Shown here: piece after piece, positions 53,844-64,000 of the stretch
Position numbering within the stretch: position 1 is the stretch's first letter
Layout: every line of letters starts with the position of its first letter
Assembly (NCBI GenBank): GCA_028641055.1
Contig: CM054058.1
Location: forward strand, 495,737,007-495,801,006
Length of the DNA stretch: 64,000 nt
Source of the DNA: Alopecurus myosuroides
Taxonomy: Eukaryota > Streptophyta > Magnoliopsida > Poales > Poaceae
Reading direction: 5' to 3'
Notes under the pieces: generated by a model
What the model was told of the DNA's origin: nothing
The model's database searches: none
Seen by the model: the letters and a program-made list of their open reading frames with translations, nothing else
Made by a program: the position numbers and the translations under genes

Positions 53844-56838
53844 CTAAGGAGCAACAGACTTCCCAGTAGTGGCCCCGCTCGCAGAAAGTTTCGCACCACG
53901 GTCGCGAGAAACTAGCTCAGAAAGCATCTTTGCTAGCTTCTCGGCATGGTCGCCAAAAGGTCGGAGCGCTAGCTTTTTGCCTAAGTTATCCTGAGGAAGC
54001 TCCAAGTACACCTTCTCCATGTCACCTGAGACATTGTGCGCCAAGGCGAGCTGGATGGCCGTCTTGGCTCCACACTCACTCTGGGTGAGAGTGTACTCCT
54101 GAAGAAAATCGCCTTCACCAAGGAACACTTGCAGGAGGCTCTCTAAGGTCGAAGGAACTAGCGTCCCCGCAAGCAATCGTTGATGCAGCTGCGACAACAC
54201 TCGAGAAGCGTCACGAAGAGAGAAGCATGCCCTCTTCACATGCTCCTGCAGTTGAGTGCACACGTCTGCCAAGGCATCGACCCGGATCTCTCCAGGAAGC
54301 GTCAGGGCGACAACAAGTGCATCTACAAAGAACGGAACAAGTCAGGAGAGAAGGGAAAAATAGCAAGATAAAACGTGAATGGACAAATAGCATACCCGCC
54401 AAAGCTTGAGCTATAGGACGAAGGGTGTTAGTCATCTGGTTTTCATGGGCCACACTCGCGTCCTCCAAATTCTTCAAGGACTCGCGAGATTCAGCAAGAC
54501 GATCAGCCGCATCCTTGAGAGTGGACTCTAATTCCCTTCGGGTAGACTCCAACTCCTTTTCGAGATCTTTAATCCGAGAATGAGCCTCAGTCTTCTTGTT
54601 GTTAGCACGGGAAGTCTCGTCTGCAACACGATGCAAGAACATCAACAATGATGGAACTGGAAGAAACAAAGTCAGAATATGAAGTGTATTGTAACTCACC
54701 TCTCAAAGAACGGACGTCTTGAAGACACTGATCACGCTCTTTGCCAAGAGAAACGCATTCCGCCTCAGCCACAGCAAGATGATGCCCGAAAGCGACTAGG
54801 GAATCGACGATGGCCTGCAAAAAATATCGTGGGTGAGTAAAGTATCGCTTGAGTCTATACACGATTGCCCGCAATTGAATATAGACTCGGGGGCTACTCC
54901 CATCGGGAGCACAGTCGTGCACCCGATAAAATCAAGATGAAAGAAAAAGTGTAGAGCAAAGACACAACTTGAGTCTGTAACCGACTGCAAATAGTCGACC
55001 ATAGACTTGGGGGCTACTCCCGGCCATCGAAAGCACTGGCGTGCTCCCGATAAAAATGAAGAACAATTATTGGAAGAAAGAAAAGCCTTACCTTGCCATT
55101 CGGGACTAACAAAGGGTCGGGTGAGCTACCTGAGACTTCATTTCTCGCTGACATCCCAGCATCTCAAGGCAGCTCGACTGCCAGGTTGGGAATTGCATAC
55201 TCAGAAGTATCGACCGCCTTTGCAGGGCTCGAGGGTCGTTGAGGAGGACTCGGAGCTCAAGTAGGGCCCGTGGCAACTCCCTTTTGCTTCACGGACTGAG
55301 CAGAAGATGTGAATTGATCCCTGCCAATGACCAAGAGACTAAGCAAAAGTTAAGAGCGTAGAGTGAAGAAGCAATTTCATCTCGAAAAGTACGCAACTTA
55401 CTCGTCCTCGTCGTCCTCGTCGAGGCTAGCCAAGTCCCAGGTAGTGGGAATCTTCGGCTGCTGAAGCGTGGGTGGAAGCACATTTAGGGGAGTCGCCCGA
55501 ATAAGTTGGGGTTCGATCTCCTCGACAGTATCCTTGTTCAAGGACTTGTCTTTAGAGGTCGCCTCATTCTCCTCCACCAAATGGCGCTTGCGGTGCTCGA
55601 GCGAAAGGTTTTCTTCCTCTTCCTCCCCTTCCAAATCCTCCTGCTCCTCGCTGGACTCCGCATTCGCGACACTAGTGTCGGGAGGGGCTTCGAAGTTGCT
55701 CGTAAGAAGGTTCGAGCCCCCGTCATCCGCGGAAAGTGGCGGGTAGCACATCACCACATCCTGGTTCTACAAAGATAAGGAAGAAAGGAAGAAACGAACT
55801 CAATCGACAGAAATTCAAAAAGGGAAAAGTACAAGACAAGAAGAAGGAAAAACTTAGATCACTCGGGGTATGTTCAGCGTCGAAGGGTATGAAAGGACAT
55901 GGCGAGCAGTCCTCTCCCTTCTTCAAGCTAGTGATGGCAGTGATTTTCTTCTCGAACTCAATGTTCGAGAGAATGTCGTCGCATGTCCGGCTCGGGTGGT
56001 TGACGCCCGAGAACTCCCACAGGGTGGTAGGCCTGTCTTGCAGCGGCTGAACTCTCCGGCGCAAGAGGAGACTCGCCAAGTGGGTCCCGTTCAGGAGAGG
56101 CCCCTAGTCCTTCCATCGAAGTCACGCAACTTGTGCGAGTAGAGGTGACGTCGCCTTGGATTCTTCGGGTGATAGCTTGTGCGCCCAAGATTTTCTTCGC
56201 TTCAAGATCGTGAATGGATTGAATTCAGGAACGCCACCTGCATCATTGTCTTGGACCTAGAACCACTTCCCACGCCATCCTTGAGCTGGATCGACGAAAT
56301 TCATCTCCAGATAAGGGATATCGTGGGTCGCCTGGATTCCAAAGCCTCTAGTCGCCAATGTCTCCCCAACCTTCTCGCCCGCCAGAGCCTTCTTCCGGTG
56401 AATCTTCACTTGGAAGACTGCCTTCCACAGCCCCCAATGTGGCTGAATGCCCAGAAAGCATTCGCACAGAACAATGAAGCACGAAATGTGTTGCACCGCA
56501 TTTGGGGGAAGATCGTGCAGCTGTATTCCGTAAACATACAGCAGCCCGATAAGGAAGGGGTGGAGAGGAAAATACAAACCTCGGACGATGTGCTCCGAGA
56601 AAGCAACGCGCTCGTTGGCGCGCGGGTTGGGCACCTCCTCCCCCTTCGCCGGCACCCGCACGCGCTCGGATTCGTCTGGAGGAAGCTGTCCCTCCCTCTG
56701 CGTTGCGGAGATGCTCTTCTTCGTCACGATCGACGGGCGCCATTCGCCCGTCCTCTTCACTAGAGCAGCCATGGAAGCGCAGGCCACATCCTTGCCAGAA
56801 GCCTCGGTCGCGGTGCATGTGCTTTTTCCTCCCGCCAT
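53844..56838 (-). pseudogene. Antisense gene of Gypsy copy 2 (Transposase_28-like)
   Basis: The start MAGGKSTCTATEASGKD at 56838 leads into the PF04195-like domain (FSEHIVRGLYFPLHPFLIG, HISCFIVLCECFLGI). A TAG at about 56257 (GKWF-stop) sits where copy 1 has Tyr. The domain continues in 56079-55723 (PLQDRPTTLWEFSGVNHPSR), then an acidic exon (55757-55398), a heptad-rich exon (about 54620-54400, KDLEKELESTRRELEST) and a last block (54272-53844) ending in GKSVAP and a stop. Sequence upstream of the ATG lacks the TATA box found in copy 1. Function unknown. Confidence 0.75.
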
Positions 56839-57057
56839 TGGAGCTCGCTCTCGTAGAGGAAGGTGGGCGCGCTAGAGGAGGAAGAAGATCAATAGAGCTG
56901 GGGAAAGTAATTTTTCCCTAAGATCATGCGTAATTACTGCACGTCCAGCGGGAAAACCAGCGCAAAATGGCACGTCTCCGCTCAAAAGCTGACAAGATGG
57001 GCCCTACACGCCCTGCTCCACTGCGTCATGTCACATCGGTAGCAGGCGAGTGCGTAG

Positions 57058-57065
57058 TGACGTCA
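57058..57065 (-). promoter_or_regulatory. TGACGTCA site upstream of the antisense gene (copy 2)
   Basis: A palindromic bZIP-type site at the position equivalent to 14613-14620 in copy 1, conserved although flanking bases have diverged. The TATA box that should follow is deleted at about 56920. Confidence 0.55.
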
Positions 57066-57787
57066 TCGCGCACCTCATAACACGAAATTTCTTTCGTATA
57101 AACCCAGAGGAAAAGCGCACCTTGCTCGAGGATTATAAAATGGAAACAGTGGCACTCACTATTATCAAGGACAAAAGGCAGCACTCGTTGCGCGGCTAGG
57201 AGAGAATCCTGAGTACGCGGCTCCCGCAAATACCACAACTCCACATTACGGTGCATGAACAAATCACTCAGCAAATCCCGGGTCGTTCGGCCGTCGAGGC
57301 ACATCCGGATGTCGTATTCTTCGAATACGAAGGTAAGACCCAAGGACCTATCCTGTGGGCTTGGAATCGCACTCGAGCTGCGTCCTTCAGTAAACTTTCC
57401 GTGTCAACGAGACGAAGAAAAATCCCAGCGGATGCGCCGGGTACCCCATTTAAGGTTAAATTCGACACGATAAGTCCTCCACGGCACAGTCGCAATGATC
57501 ACCTAGCCGGATTCGAGTTGGAGGTCTCGAGTTCGTGTAGGCCAGAACTGTTTTTGCCCGAGAGCAATTAATTGGCCCTGATCTGTCGGGTGAGCCAAGC
57601 GACTGAGTCATACCCTTCTGTGAAAAAAGCCGACGCGAGGCGTATTACCGCTCGATACTCGAGCATATTCCAAACAGGGTACACGCCCTTTAAGTCAAAA
57701 GCTTGACTGTTCAGTCGCAAGATCCAGAAGCAAGTCTTTAAGTGTTTACTCGACTATTCTTAGTCGAACAAACACTCGGGGGGCTAC

Positions 57788-58274
57788 TGGCGTGGGGATG
57801 ACTCCTGGGCCTATCGGATGAGCCTACCCGGTCTGAGGTCGAACACTAAAGCCTACGAAGGGCTACCCCGTGGTTCTAGAAGGTCCAGTGGTGGCCCACC
57901 CACAAGACTTGCGGATCAAGATGGAAGGTTTCCACCGACTAGAACTAGGGTTTGTAATCCCCCGGGTACGGGTTTGAGACCCAGCCACCTATATAAGGGC
58001 TTGGAGAACCACCCGGGGGGTATCCAATCTAGGTTTTACACCATTGTAGCCGCAACTCGAGATCCAATCTCTCGACCTACGCACTCGCCATTGTAAGCAA
58101 ACACCATAATACAAAGACAGACAAGCAGGAGTAAGGGTATTACCTCCACGAGGGCCCCGAACCTGGGTAAAATCGTGCCCCTGTTAGCCGTCGTATCCGC
58201 CAACGCCTACATCGTTCCTTTACTCGAAACCCTACCGGCTCACCCGAGGGATTTGTTGATATGAGTCATCGAAA
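57788..58274 (+). repeat. 3' LTR of Gypsy copy 2
   Basis: 487 bp from TGGCGTGGGGATGA to TCATCGAAA, preceded by the polypurine tract ACTCGGGGGGCTAC (57774-57787). TATATAAGG at about 57991 is a plausible LTR TATA box. About 75-80 percent similar by eye to 13350-13840 inverted. Confidence 0.9.
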
Positions 58275-58279
58275 GTTCC

Positions 58280-58744
58280 TCTCCTCGAGCAATGTGAAAG
58301 GCGAGGAGTGGGCAGTGGGGGTGCCAGGCGTTGGTTGCAGCAACTCCCAGATCGTGATCCGGAGGTCTTTCTCGGGGTAGTGGGCAATTTGACTGTGTGG
58401 ACGTTGTGCGAGGGTTTTTCCGAACGAAAGCTCTACGCCTCGGCGCCAATGGTGGCGATGCATGCGGGTACCATTATCCTCTTGGGGCGCTATTGTGGCT
58501 ACCCTCGCCGCGTCAGGGCTCTGGTTGAAAACCCTGACCTTCCTGGTCTCGATGTTGGCGGCGTGCTATATCGTACTGAAAGAGCATTTCCATCCTTATT
58601 ATTTGATGTTTGTTGACAACACAATTAGGTCTATAACGTGTGCTAAGTGCTGCAGGGATTCTATGTGCTTGAACACTCTATTTATATATCATATGATCCG
58701 TACCAAAACCTCATTGATTACCCCTTGAAGAAACAGTTTGAAAT
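58280..58744. other. Continuation of the Gypsy target sequence; no gene
   Basis: GC-rich at first (to about 58560), then AT-rich. Small frames here show no known domain. Confidence 0.5.
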
Positions 58745-59935
58745 GTGGGGTTTCTGCCTGGCGCGGTACTACCGGAGTTCGTCCGGTACTACTGGTTTTT
58801 CAAGAAAATGGTACTGGAACTAATTGTCGAAGTGCGGCACCACCGGAGTGGCTCGGTAGTACCGACAGCGCTGTTCTACCGGCCTCGTTCGGTACTACCG
58901 TATTTTCCAGAAGGGCGCATTGGATACAACAGTAGAAGAAGTGCCATCGCGCGGTACCGCATCGCGGTACTACCGCTGCCGCGCCGGATTTTACAGAAGT
59001 GCGTACTGGTATCTGCAAGCTTCCATGTCCAAGATGCGGTACTACTGCCCCGTGTGGTAGTACCAACTGTGGTTTCTGTCTACGAAGCCTACGTTGACCT
59101 GCGTGATGCTCTGTGCTAGCGGTACTACCGGGCGGCGTCCGGTACTACTCGGTGAGGCAATAAATACTCAAACGGTCAGATTTGAGGGAACGAGTATAAA
59201 TATCTCATCCCCTTCTTTCCCAAGAGGTAGCTCGTCCAGCATTGTAGTCATCATTTATTAAGCTCGCCAAAAGCTAGATTTCTCCCAATCCCTCCACTCA
59301 AACTCGTTGATCTTTGGAGGATTGAAGAACAAGACCCCGATCTACATGTTTACCAACCCGGTCTTCATTTCCCCCTCATTCACTTGAGACATTCTAGTCT
59401 ACGTTTTTCTTGTGGAAAATCTAGACCCCGTTGTTACTCACTTGTTGATTGGAGCAAGATTGTTGGTGCTCTTGGGAGCCCCCAATTCGGTTGTGGGTGT
59501 GTTCCTCAAGCTCATTGTAAAGGCCTCGATTTCCGCCTCGAAGGGAATCAGTAGTGGAAGGTGAACTAGGCCTTTGTGTCGAAGTTCATCGGAGAATAAG
59601 GTGAGGCATTTGTGGCGTTGAGTAGGTCTTCGTGGCGAAACTCACACCCCTCCAACGAGACGTACTCGGCTCAAAAGGAGGAACTCGGAACTACATCCTT
59701 GCCTCTGCGTGCTTCCATTATAAGTTACCTTGTTCTATCTCCTTTACTTTGTGTTTGTATCTTGCTTAGTGTTGCTCTTGTCATAGAGGTAAATTCACCG
59801 TAGTTGCATATCTAGAGAATTTACCTTTGTATCAAGCCTAAATCGAAAAAGAATTAAAATTTAGAAGTAGCACCTATTCAACCCCCCTCCCCCCTCTAGG
59901 TGCTCATACTATCCGTTCAGTTACCCTCTTGGGGG
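58745..59935 (+). repeat. LTR-like segment (solo or truncated LTR)
   Basis: Contains about ten CGGTACTACC-type motifs (58755-59155), a TATA-like GTATAAATAT near 59190-59199, a long transcribed-leader-like AT-balanced part, and ends with CACCTATTCAACCCCCCTCC and CCCCTCTAGGTGCTC, similar to the 3' end of several grass LTRs. No coding region or partner LTR is in the window, so the boundaries and family are uncertain. Confidence 0.5.
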
Positions 59936-60560
59936 AGACATTGTGGAGCCCCGTCCTTCGGGTTTGTTCTGATGACGTCGGTGACAAGTTTAACTCTACA
60001 TGTTCTTGTTTTTTAACTTTGATTTACTTTGTAAGAGGTTCCCCTTATCACTTTGTATCAGATCGGCCATTGGGAATGATATGCATAGAGACTGAGCAAG
60101 AGTTTCATGAGCTAAAAAATGGTATCATTACAAACAAAACATTAGCATACACTTTTACATTGGTGCATAACGACGTACATAAAACCTAATAACTAAGTTA
60201 TTATAATCTGATAGGTCAGCGATTTACCGACAAGAAAAAAGTTATCAAAACATGGCAATATGTGATCTAGGTTCTGTGTATATCGATGAAAACAAAATTT
60301 TAGTCGGGTTATCAATTTGAACGATAGTTTTTTATTTAATGGAGAAATCTAGACTGACATCATCGCTTGCATAACCCACATGTGGGGGGCGGAACTAGGC
60401 CCCGGGAAGCCCGGTCTACGGCCCAGGTCTTGGCCCATGTAGTACCTATACATCCCTCGTAAATTTGTTATCCAACCTGTGTCTTGGGCAATAATGACCG
60501 GAGCTATATTGGCCTATCTAGACAGCCATCCATCTAGTAACCACGTTTCCTTTGAGAATT
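59936..60560. other. No gene seen
   Basis: AT-rich sequence with no recognisable element. Confidence 0.55.
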
Positions 60561-60568
60561 AGCTAGCT

Positions 60569-61790
60569 TAGAGCATCTCCAACATGCCGACGCATTATGT
60601 GTCCATGTGTCGTACGTTTCTATCCATTTGTGTCGCCAAATGGATATGTGCCCACCCCCTGTCCAGCCATTTTTGGCCACTGAACCCAACTCACCGGCGC
60701 ATTTGGTCCGACCATTCCCCATTTTGCATTTTCTAAACAATTTTTCATAGAACTTGAATATTTACATTTGACTTCAAAATAAAATTACAAGTTACGATTT
60801 AAATCCTAGTGCTGGCAGGGAGGTGGTTAGAGGTGCTCCAGCGGGGCTCCGGCTTTTAGGAACTTGTGGCCATGAGAAAATATAGGACATGCAGCCTTGA
60901 GGAACTTGAAGTCCCATGTCAGTTCCTCAACGGGCTTGCTAACTTTTCCATCGCCATGGCTTGGGCTCCTTCGGGACTTGCTGGTTCCTCCAGCTCGCCC
61001 TATTACTTACTACAAAACACGTAGGATGCGCCGACATATTAGGAAAATTGGCCGCCCATGGGCAGTGCCGCCGATGGAGGTACGTCACCTTAGTTTCCGC
61101 CGCTCGGTCCGGCCTCCTCACTGCAGCGTATGCGGTTGTGGTTGGCCTCCTCCCCGAGAGAGCCATGAACTACGCCGCCCTCTGGGCATTCAGGTAGACG
61201 TGGGCCGCCTCCAGAGTGGCCTCCTCTAAGCCAGCCTCGTTGTTAGCGTAGGTGAAGGTGTCCTTTTCGCTGCTGCTCCAGTTCATGTCGTTGAACGAGG
61301 CTAGCACAACGACGGTGGAGGCAGCAGGAAGTGGCACCGGTGCAGGAGCAGGGGCGGGCGGGGAAGGTGGAGGCGTGGCTGGGGCAGGCAGAACCCACCA
61401 CGACCCTAGCGGCGTAGGCTTCCTCCTTGGAGTCGTACTCGTCCGCGTATGCCTCCAGCAAGGTCCGGCGCATCTGCTCTAGCATCCCGGGGCGTGGCGG
61501 CTGCAGAATGAGTCCGGCCCACGCCGTACTCGTCAGCATGCGCCGAGAGAAGCTGCCACGGTACCGCACCCTTGAGTTGTGTCGCGCGCGGTCGATCTGG
61601 TCGAGGAGGTCCTGCCGGGGATCCATTCCGGCCGCTGGATCTAGGGTTTTGGGTGGAGGCCGTTGCTGGAAGATGGAAGCCGGGGCTAGAGTTTGGATGG
61701 AGCTAGGATTTCACTCGCCGGTGGCAATATAAAGAGCTCCATCGCGCACATTAAATGAGGACGATGGCCGTTGGGAGCGGATGACATGCA
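60569..61790 (-). mobile_element. Harbinger-like DNA transposon remnant
   Basis: GAGCATCTCCAACATGCCGA at 60569 and GGTGCTCCAGCGGGGCTCC near 60833 are typical starts of grass Harbinger-like elements, and the following minus-strand gene-like region (61730-60900) belongs to one of them. No DDE transposase is present. Boundaries approximate. Confidence 0.4.
60930..61626 (-). pseudogene. TE-associated ORF fragment, unknown function
   Basis: A TATATT box (about 61726) and CCCAAAACCCTAGATCC leader precede the ATG at 61626 (MDPRQDLLDQIDRARHNSRV). The frame reads to YADEYDSKEEAYAARVV, then loses coherence; a later block in another frame (61166-60939) has NAQRAAYMALSG-like sequence. Such short genes occur in non-autonomous grass DNA transposons. 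No function known. Confidence 0.4.
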
Positions 61791-61794
61791 GGCT

Positions 61795-62330
61795 CTGATG
61801 ACCCACAAGTATAGGGGATCGCAACAGTCTTCGAGGGAAGTAAAACCCAAATTTATTGATTTGACACAAGGGGAGCCAAAGAATATTTGTGAGCCTTAAT
61901 AAGTGAGTTGTCAATTCACCTGCACCTGAAAGTACTTTTGTTCACAGTGATTTATCAATAGTAACAGTTTTATAGTAGCAGCAACAGTGAGATGAAAACA
62001 GCAGCAGCAGTGTTTGAAGTAAACAGCGGGATTAAATACTGTAGGCCTAGGGATAGATGAACGGGCGCTGCATGGATAAGATAGTTCATATAATAATTAA
62101 GACATGGACATTGCAGATAAATAAGATAAAGCATCCAAGCACTAAGTAACCATAGGCATGTGTTCCGTAAATGGTCGTACGTGCTCGCAATGAGAATCTG
62201 CACAACATCTTTTGTCCTACCAGCCCGTTTTCAGCGGGGCCTCAAGGGAACTACTGGTAATTAAGGTGTTCCTTTTAATAGAACACTAGAGCAAAGAATT
62301 AACACTCCGTGAACACATGTGATCCTCACA
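61795..62330. repeat. Widespread Triticeae non-coding repeat (ACCCACAAGTATAGGGGATC type)
   Basis: Begins at ACCCACAAGTATAGGGGATC and continues GAGGGAAGTAAAACCCAAAT; I recognise this as a common Triticeae dispersed repeat but cannot assign its class. A related, diverged start (TCCCACAAGTATAGGGAACG) is at 62770-63020. Confidence 0.55.
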
Positions 62331-62769
62331 TCACAGCCATCCCCTCCGGTTGTCCCAATTTCTTTCACTTCGGGGCCTCGGGTTCCGGACAACGATATAT
62401 GTAAACAACTTGCAGGTATGATCAAGAAAAAAATAATTATCATCGTGATTCAATAACATGTTCAGATCTGAGATCATGCCACTCACGTCCAAAGTGGCAA
62501 GCATTAAGCATAACAAGTTGCAACAATGTCAATAGCACTAATAGAAGATACTAGGCACTATGCCCTAACAATCACGGCATTATTACATGAACAATCTCAT
62601 CCAATCCCTACCATCCCCTTCAGCTTACAGCGGGGGAATTACTCACACATGGATGGGGGAAACATGGATGGTCGATGGAGAGGCATTGGTGATGATGATG
62701 GTGATGATCTCCTCCAATTCTCCGTCCCGACAGGGTGCCAGAACAGGAACTTCTGATCCCTGAATCGAG

Positions 62770-63020
62770 GTTTGATATCCCACAAGTATAGGGAACGTGT
62801 GTAACCTTTTCGATAAGTAAGAGTTTCGAAGCCAACTAGGAGCTAAAGGTAGGATAAATATTCTCTCAAGTTCAGTCAACCACTGATACAACTCTACACA
62901 CACTAAACGTTTGCATTATCTAGGAAATAAAACTAGAGCAATAATACGGGTATGAGAGATAGCTTTGCAAGATAATAAATACAAGAAAGTAAATGTTAGT
63001 GCTGCAGCAATAAAATATAC
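62770..63020. repeat. Second, diverged copy of the CCCACAAGTATAGGG repeat
   Basis: Starts TCCCACAAGTATAGGGAACG and keeps the same overall layout for about 250 bp, up to the CACTA terminus at 63024. Confidence 0.5.
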
Positions 63021-63366
63021 TAACACTACAAGAAATATGTCAACTAGTGACCTTGTGCCGGTGACCATGAAAAAATTGGTCACATATGTCGAGCCAATTT
63101 TTTGAGAGAGTCTAAACGTGTACATGAATTGGTCACAATCCAAATCGCAGGTGTTTGCTGCCCTATTCTGGTCCGATTGAGACCAATTTAAACGGTCACG
63201 GCGCATGATTTGTGATGTGTTCGCCTACGTGTCAGCTGACTAGGAGCCAACTCGTCGAATTTTGCCACCGTGGAGCTGAGGTGTCCATGTGCGTGCAGAA
63301 GTGTGCTTTTAATCGGGGCATGTGCTGGCTGTTAATCGCTCGAAAAATAAGAGAAAATGAGGCCGT

Positions 63367-63445
63367 GGGGCTTCGAACCAGCGACCTCACCTTTCTAACG
63401 TTGACCGCTCATCCCGCTAGCCACCAATCCACCAAGCCGCTCGTG
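63367..63445 (-). other. tRNA-like sequence within the CACTA element
   Basis: On the minus strand TGGCTAGCGGGATGAGCGG resembles an A box and GGTCGCTGGTTCGAAGCCC contains a B box (GGTTCGAAGCC) at normal spacing. A full cloverleaf is not convincing by eye. Confidence 0.4.
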
Positions 63446-63540
63446 TCAATATACCAATCAAAGCCTTTTTGTCCTTAAATCCATCCATGGAGGAATTGAC
63501 AAGTCGACCCACACGCGCGTGCTTAATTGGCAAAAAATGC

Positions 63541-63610
63541 GCCCGCGGGGCTCGAACCTGGAACCTCCAGGTCAAGCGCGTCACGTGTTAACCACCAGGC
63601 CAACTATAAG
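63541..63610 (-). other. Second tRNA-like sequence within the CACTA element
   Basis: On the minus strand TGGCCTGGTGGTTAACACG (A-box-like) is followed by GGTTCCAGGTTCGAGCCCC (B-box-like GGTTCGAGCCC). Acceptor and T-stem pairing are imperfect, so a functional tRNA is unlikely. Confidence 0.4.
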
Positions 63611-64000
63611 GTCGTGATACAATATAGCATGAAAGCCTTTTATCCTTATAATTAGCTCATGGGCCTTGGTCTGACCCAGGGAATTAGGAGCATGGGCCTT
63701 GTCAGCCCCAGGGAATTTGGAGCCTGCGTCTTGGCCTGCCCGCAAGGAACAAAGAGCCAGGCCCGAGTTGGCCGATTCGGCCAGTTTTTTTTTTCATTTT
63801 CTGTTTTCTTTCATAGTTTTTGTTTTAAAACTCCAAATTCAACCAAATAATTTTTATTTTTTCAGTAAAAATATCGTATGTCATTTTAGAGTATTAGAGA
63901 ATGTTTTTAGTCAATAAAAAACAGAAATACAATTTTTGAATTTTTTGAACCCTTTATGTTCATTTTGAAATACAGTCAAAACGGGGGACACGACCGTTCG

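Larger units (their letters stand above)
46760..58274 (+). mobile_element. Gypsy LTR retrotransposon, Tat-like, with antisense gene (copy 2, degenerate)
   Basis: Flanked by the 5-bp duplication GTTCC (46755-46759 and 58275-58279). Order: a 50-bp stub of the 5' LTR, gag lacking its start, protease, RT, two RNase H-like domains, integrase (to 52572), an antisense gene (56838-52799) and a full 3' LTR (57788-58274). Same family as 13350-25194 in opposite orientation. The 5' LTR body, primer-binding site and gag N-terminus are deleted, and there are several frameshifts, so it cannot move on its own. Confidence 0.92.
63024..64000 (+). mobile_element. CACTA transposon left end, continues past the window
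   Basis: Starts CACTACAAGAAATATGTCAA, the canonical grass CACTA terminus, preceded by TAA (possible 3-bp target duplication). TGGTCAC / GTGACC motifs recur in both orientations to about 63200. Two tRNA-like stretches follow (63367-63445, 63541-63600). The right end and any transposase lie outside the window. Confidence 0.75.

Noticed and set aside
63367..63610. Two functional tRNA genes
   Set aside because: A- and B-box motifs are present but stems do not pair well, and both lie within transposon sequence.

Overview
This window is nuclear DNA of a grass, most likely a Triticeae species (wheat, barley or goatgrass relatives). The inference rests on Stowaway MITEs with CTCCCTCCG termini, CACTA ends, L1-type LINEs, Tat-like Gypsy elements with an antisense gene, and non-coding repeats (such as the ACCCACAAGTATAGGGGATC family) that I recognise from Triticeae. 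No genus can be fixed from the sequence alone. There are no operons, CRISPR arrays, rRNA genes or confident tRNA genes.

The one clear cellular gene is a four-exon gamma-glutamyltransferase (GGT) gene on the minus strand (6804-10155). Its splice sites and reading frame join exactly into a 625-residue, membrane-anchored protein with the catalytic motifs present. It lies between a Stowaway MITE, 33 bp after its stop codon, and a three-copy tandem repeat of about 680 bp (10293-12325) directly upstream of its TATA box. A short unrecognised open frame (44898-44740 continuing at 38531-38349) is split by a LINE.

Almost everything else is nested transposable elements. 1-3600: a long AAG microsatellite, a CACTA terminus and a MULE-like element. 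3638-4700: a Harbinger transposase fragment cut by a LINE 3' end. 12326-35483: possibly one large nested block bounded by MULE-like inverted termini and a 9-bp direct repeat. It contains a minus-strand Gypsy element (13350 to about 25200), a nearly full-length LINE with an intact ORF2 (26471-33340, 14-bp target-site duplication), a Helitron-like 3' end and a 940-bp hAT element with an 8-bp duplication. 38545-44739: a second LINE on the minus strand with a 13-bp duplication. 46760-58274: a second Gypsy copy of the same family, on the plus strand, with a 5-bp duplication. 58745-64000: an LTR-like segment, a Harbinger-like fragment, non-coding repeats and a CACTA terminus with tRNA-like motifs.

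The most unusual system is the two Gypsy copies. Each carries sense gag-protease-RT-RNase H (two RNase H-like domains)-integrase, and between integrase and the 3' LTR a multi-exon gene on the opposite strand. In the 13-25 kb copy this antisense gene has its own TATA box and an upstream TGACGTCA site. In the 46-58 kb copy the TGACGTCA site remains, but a deletion of about 131 bp, with CTT at both edges, has removed the TATA box. Both copies are inactivated by different nonsense and frameshift mutations.
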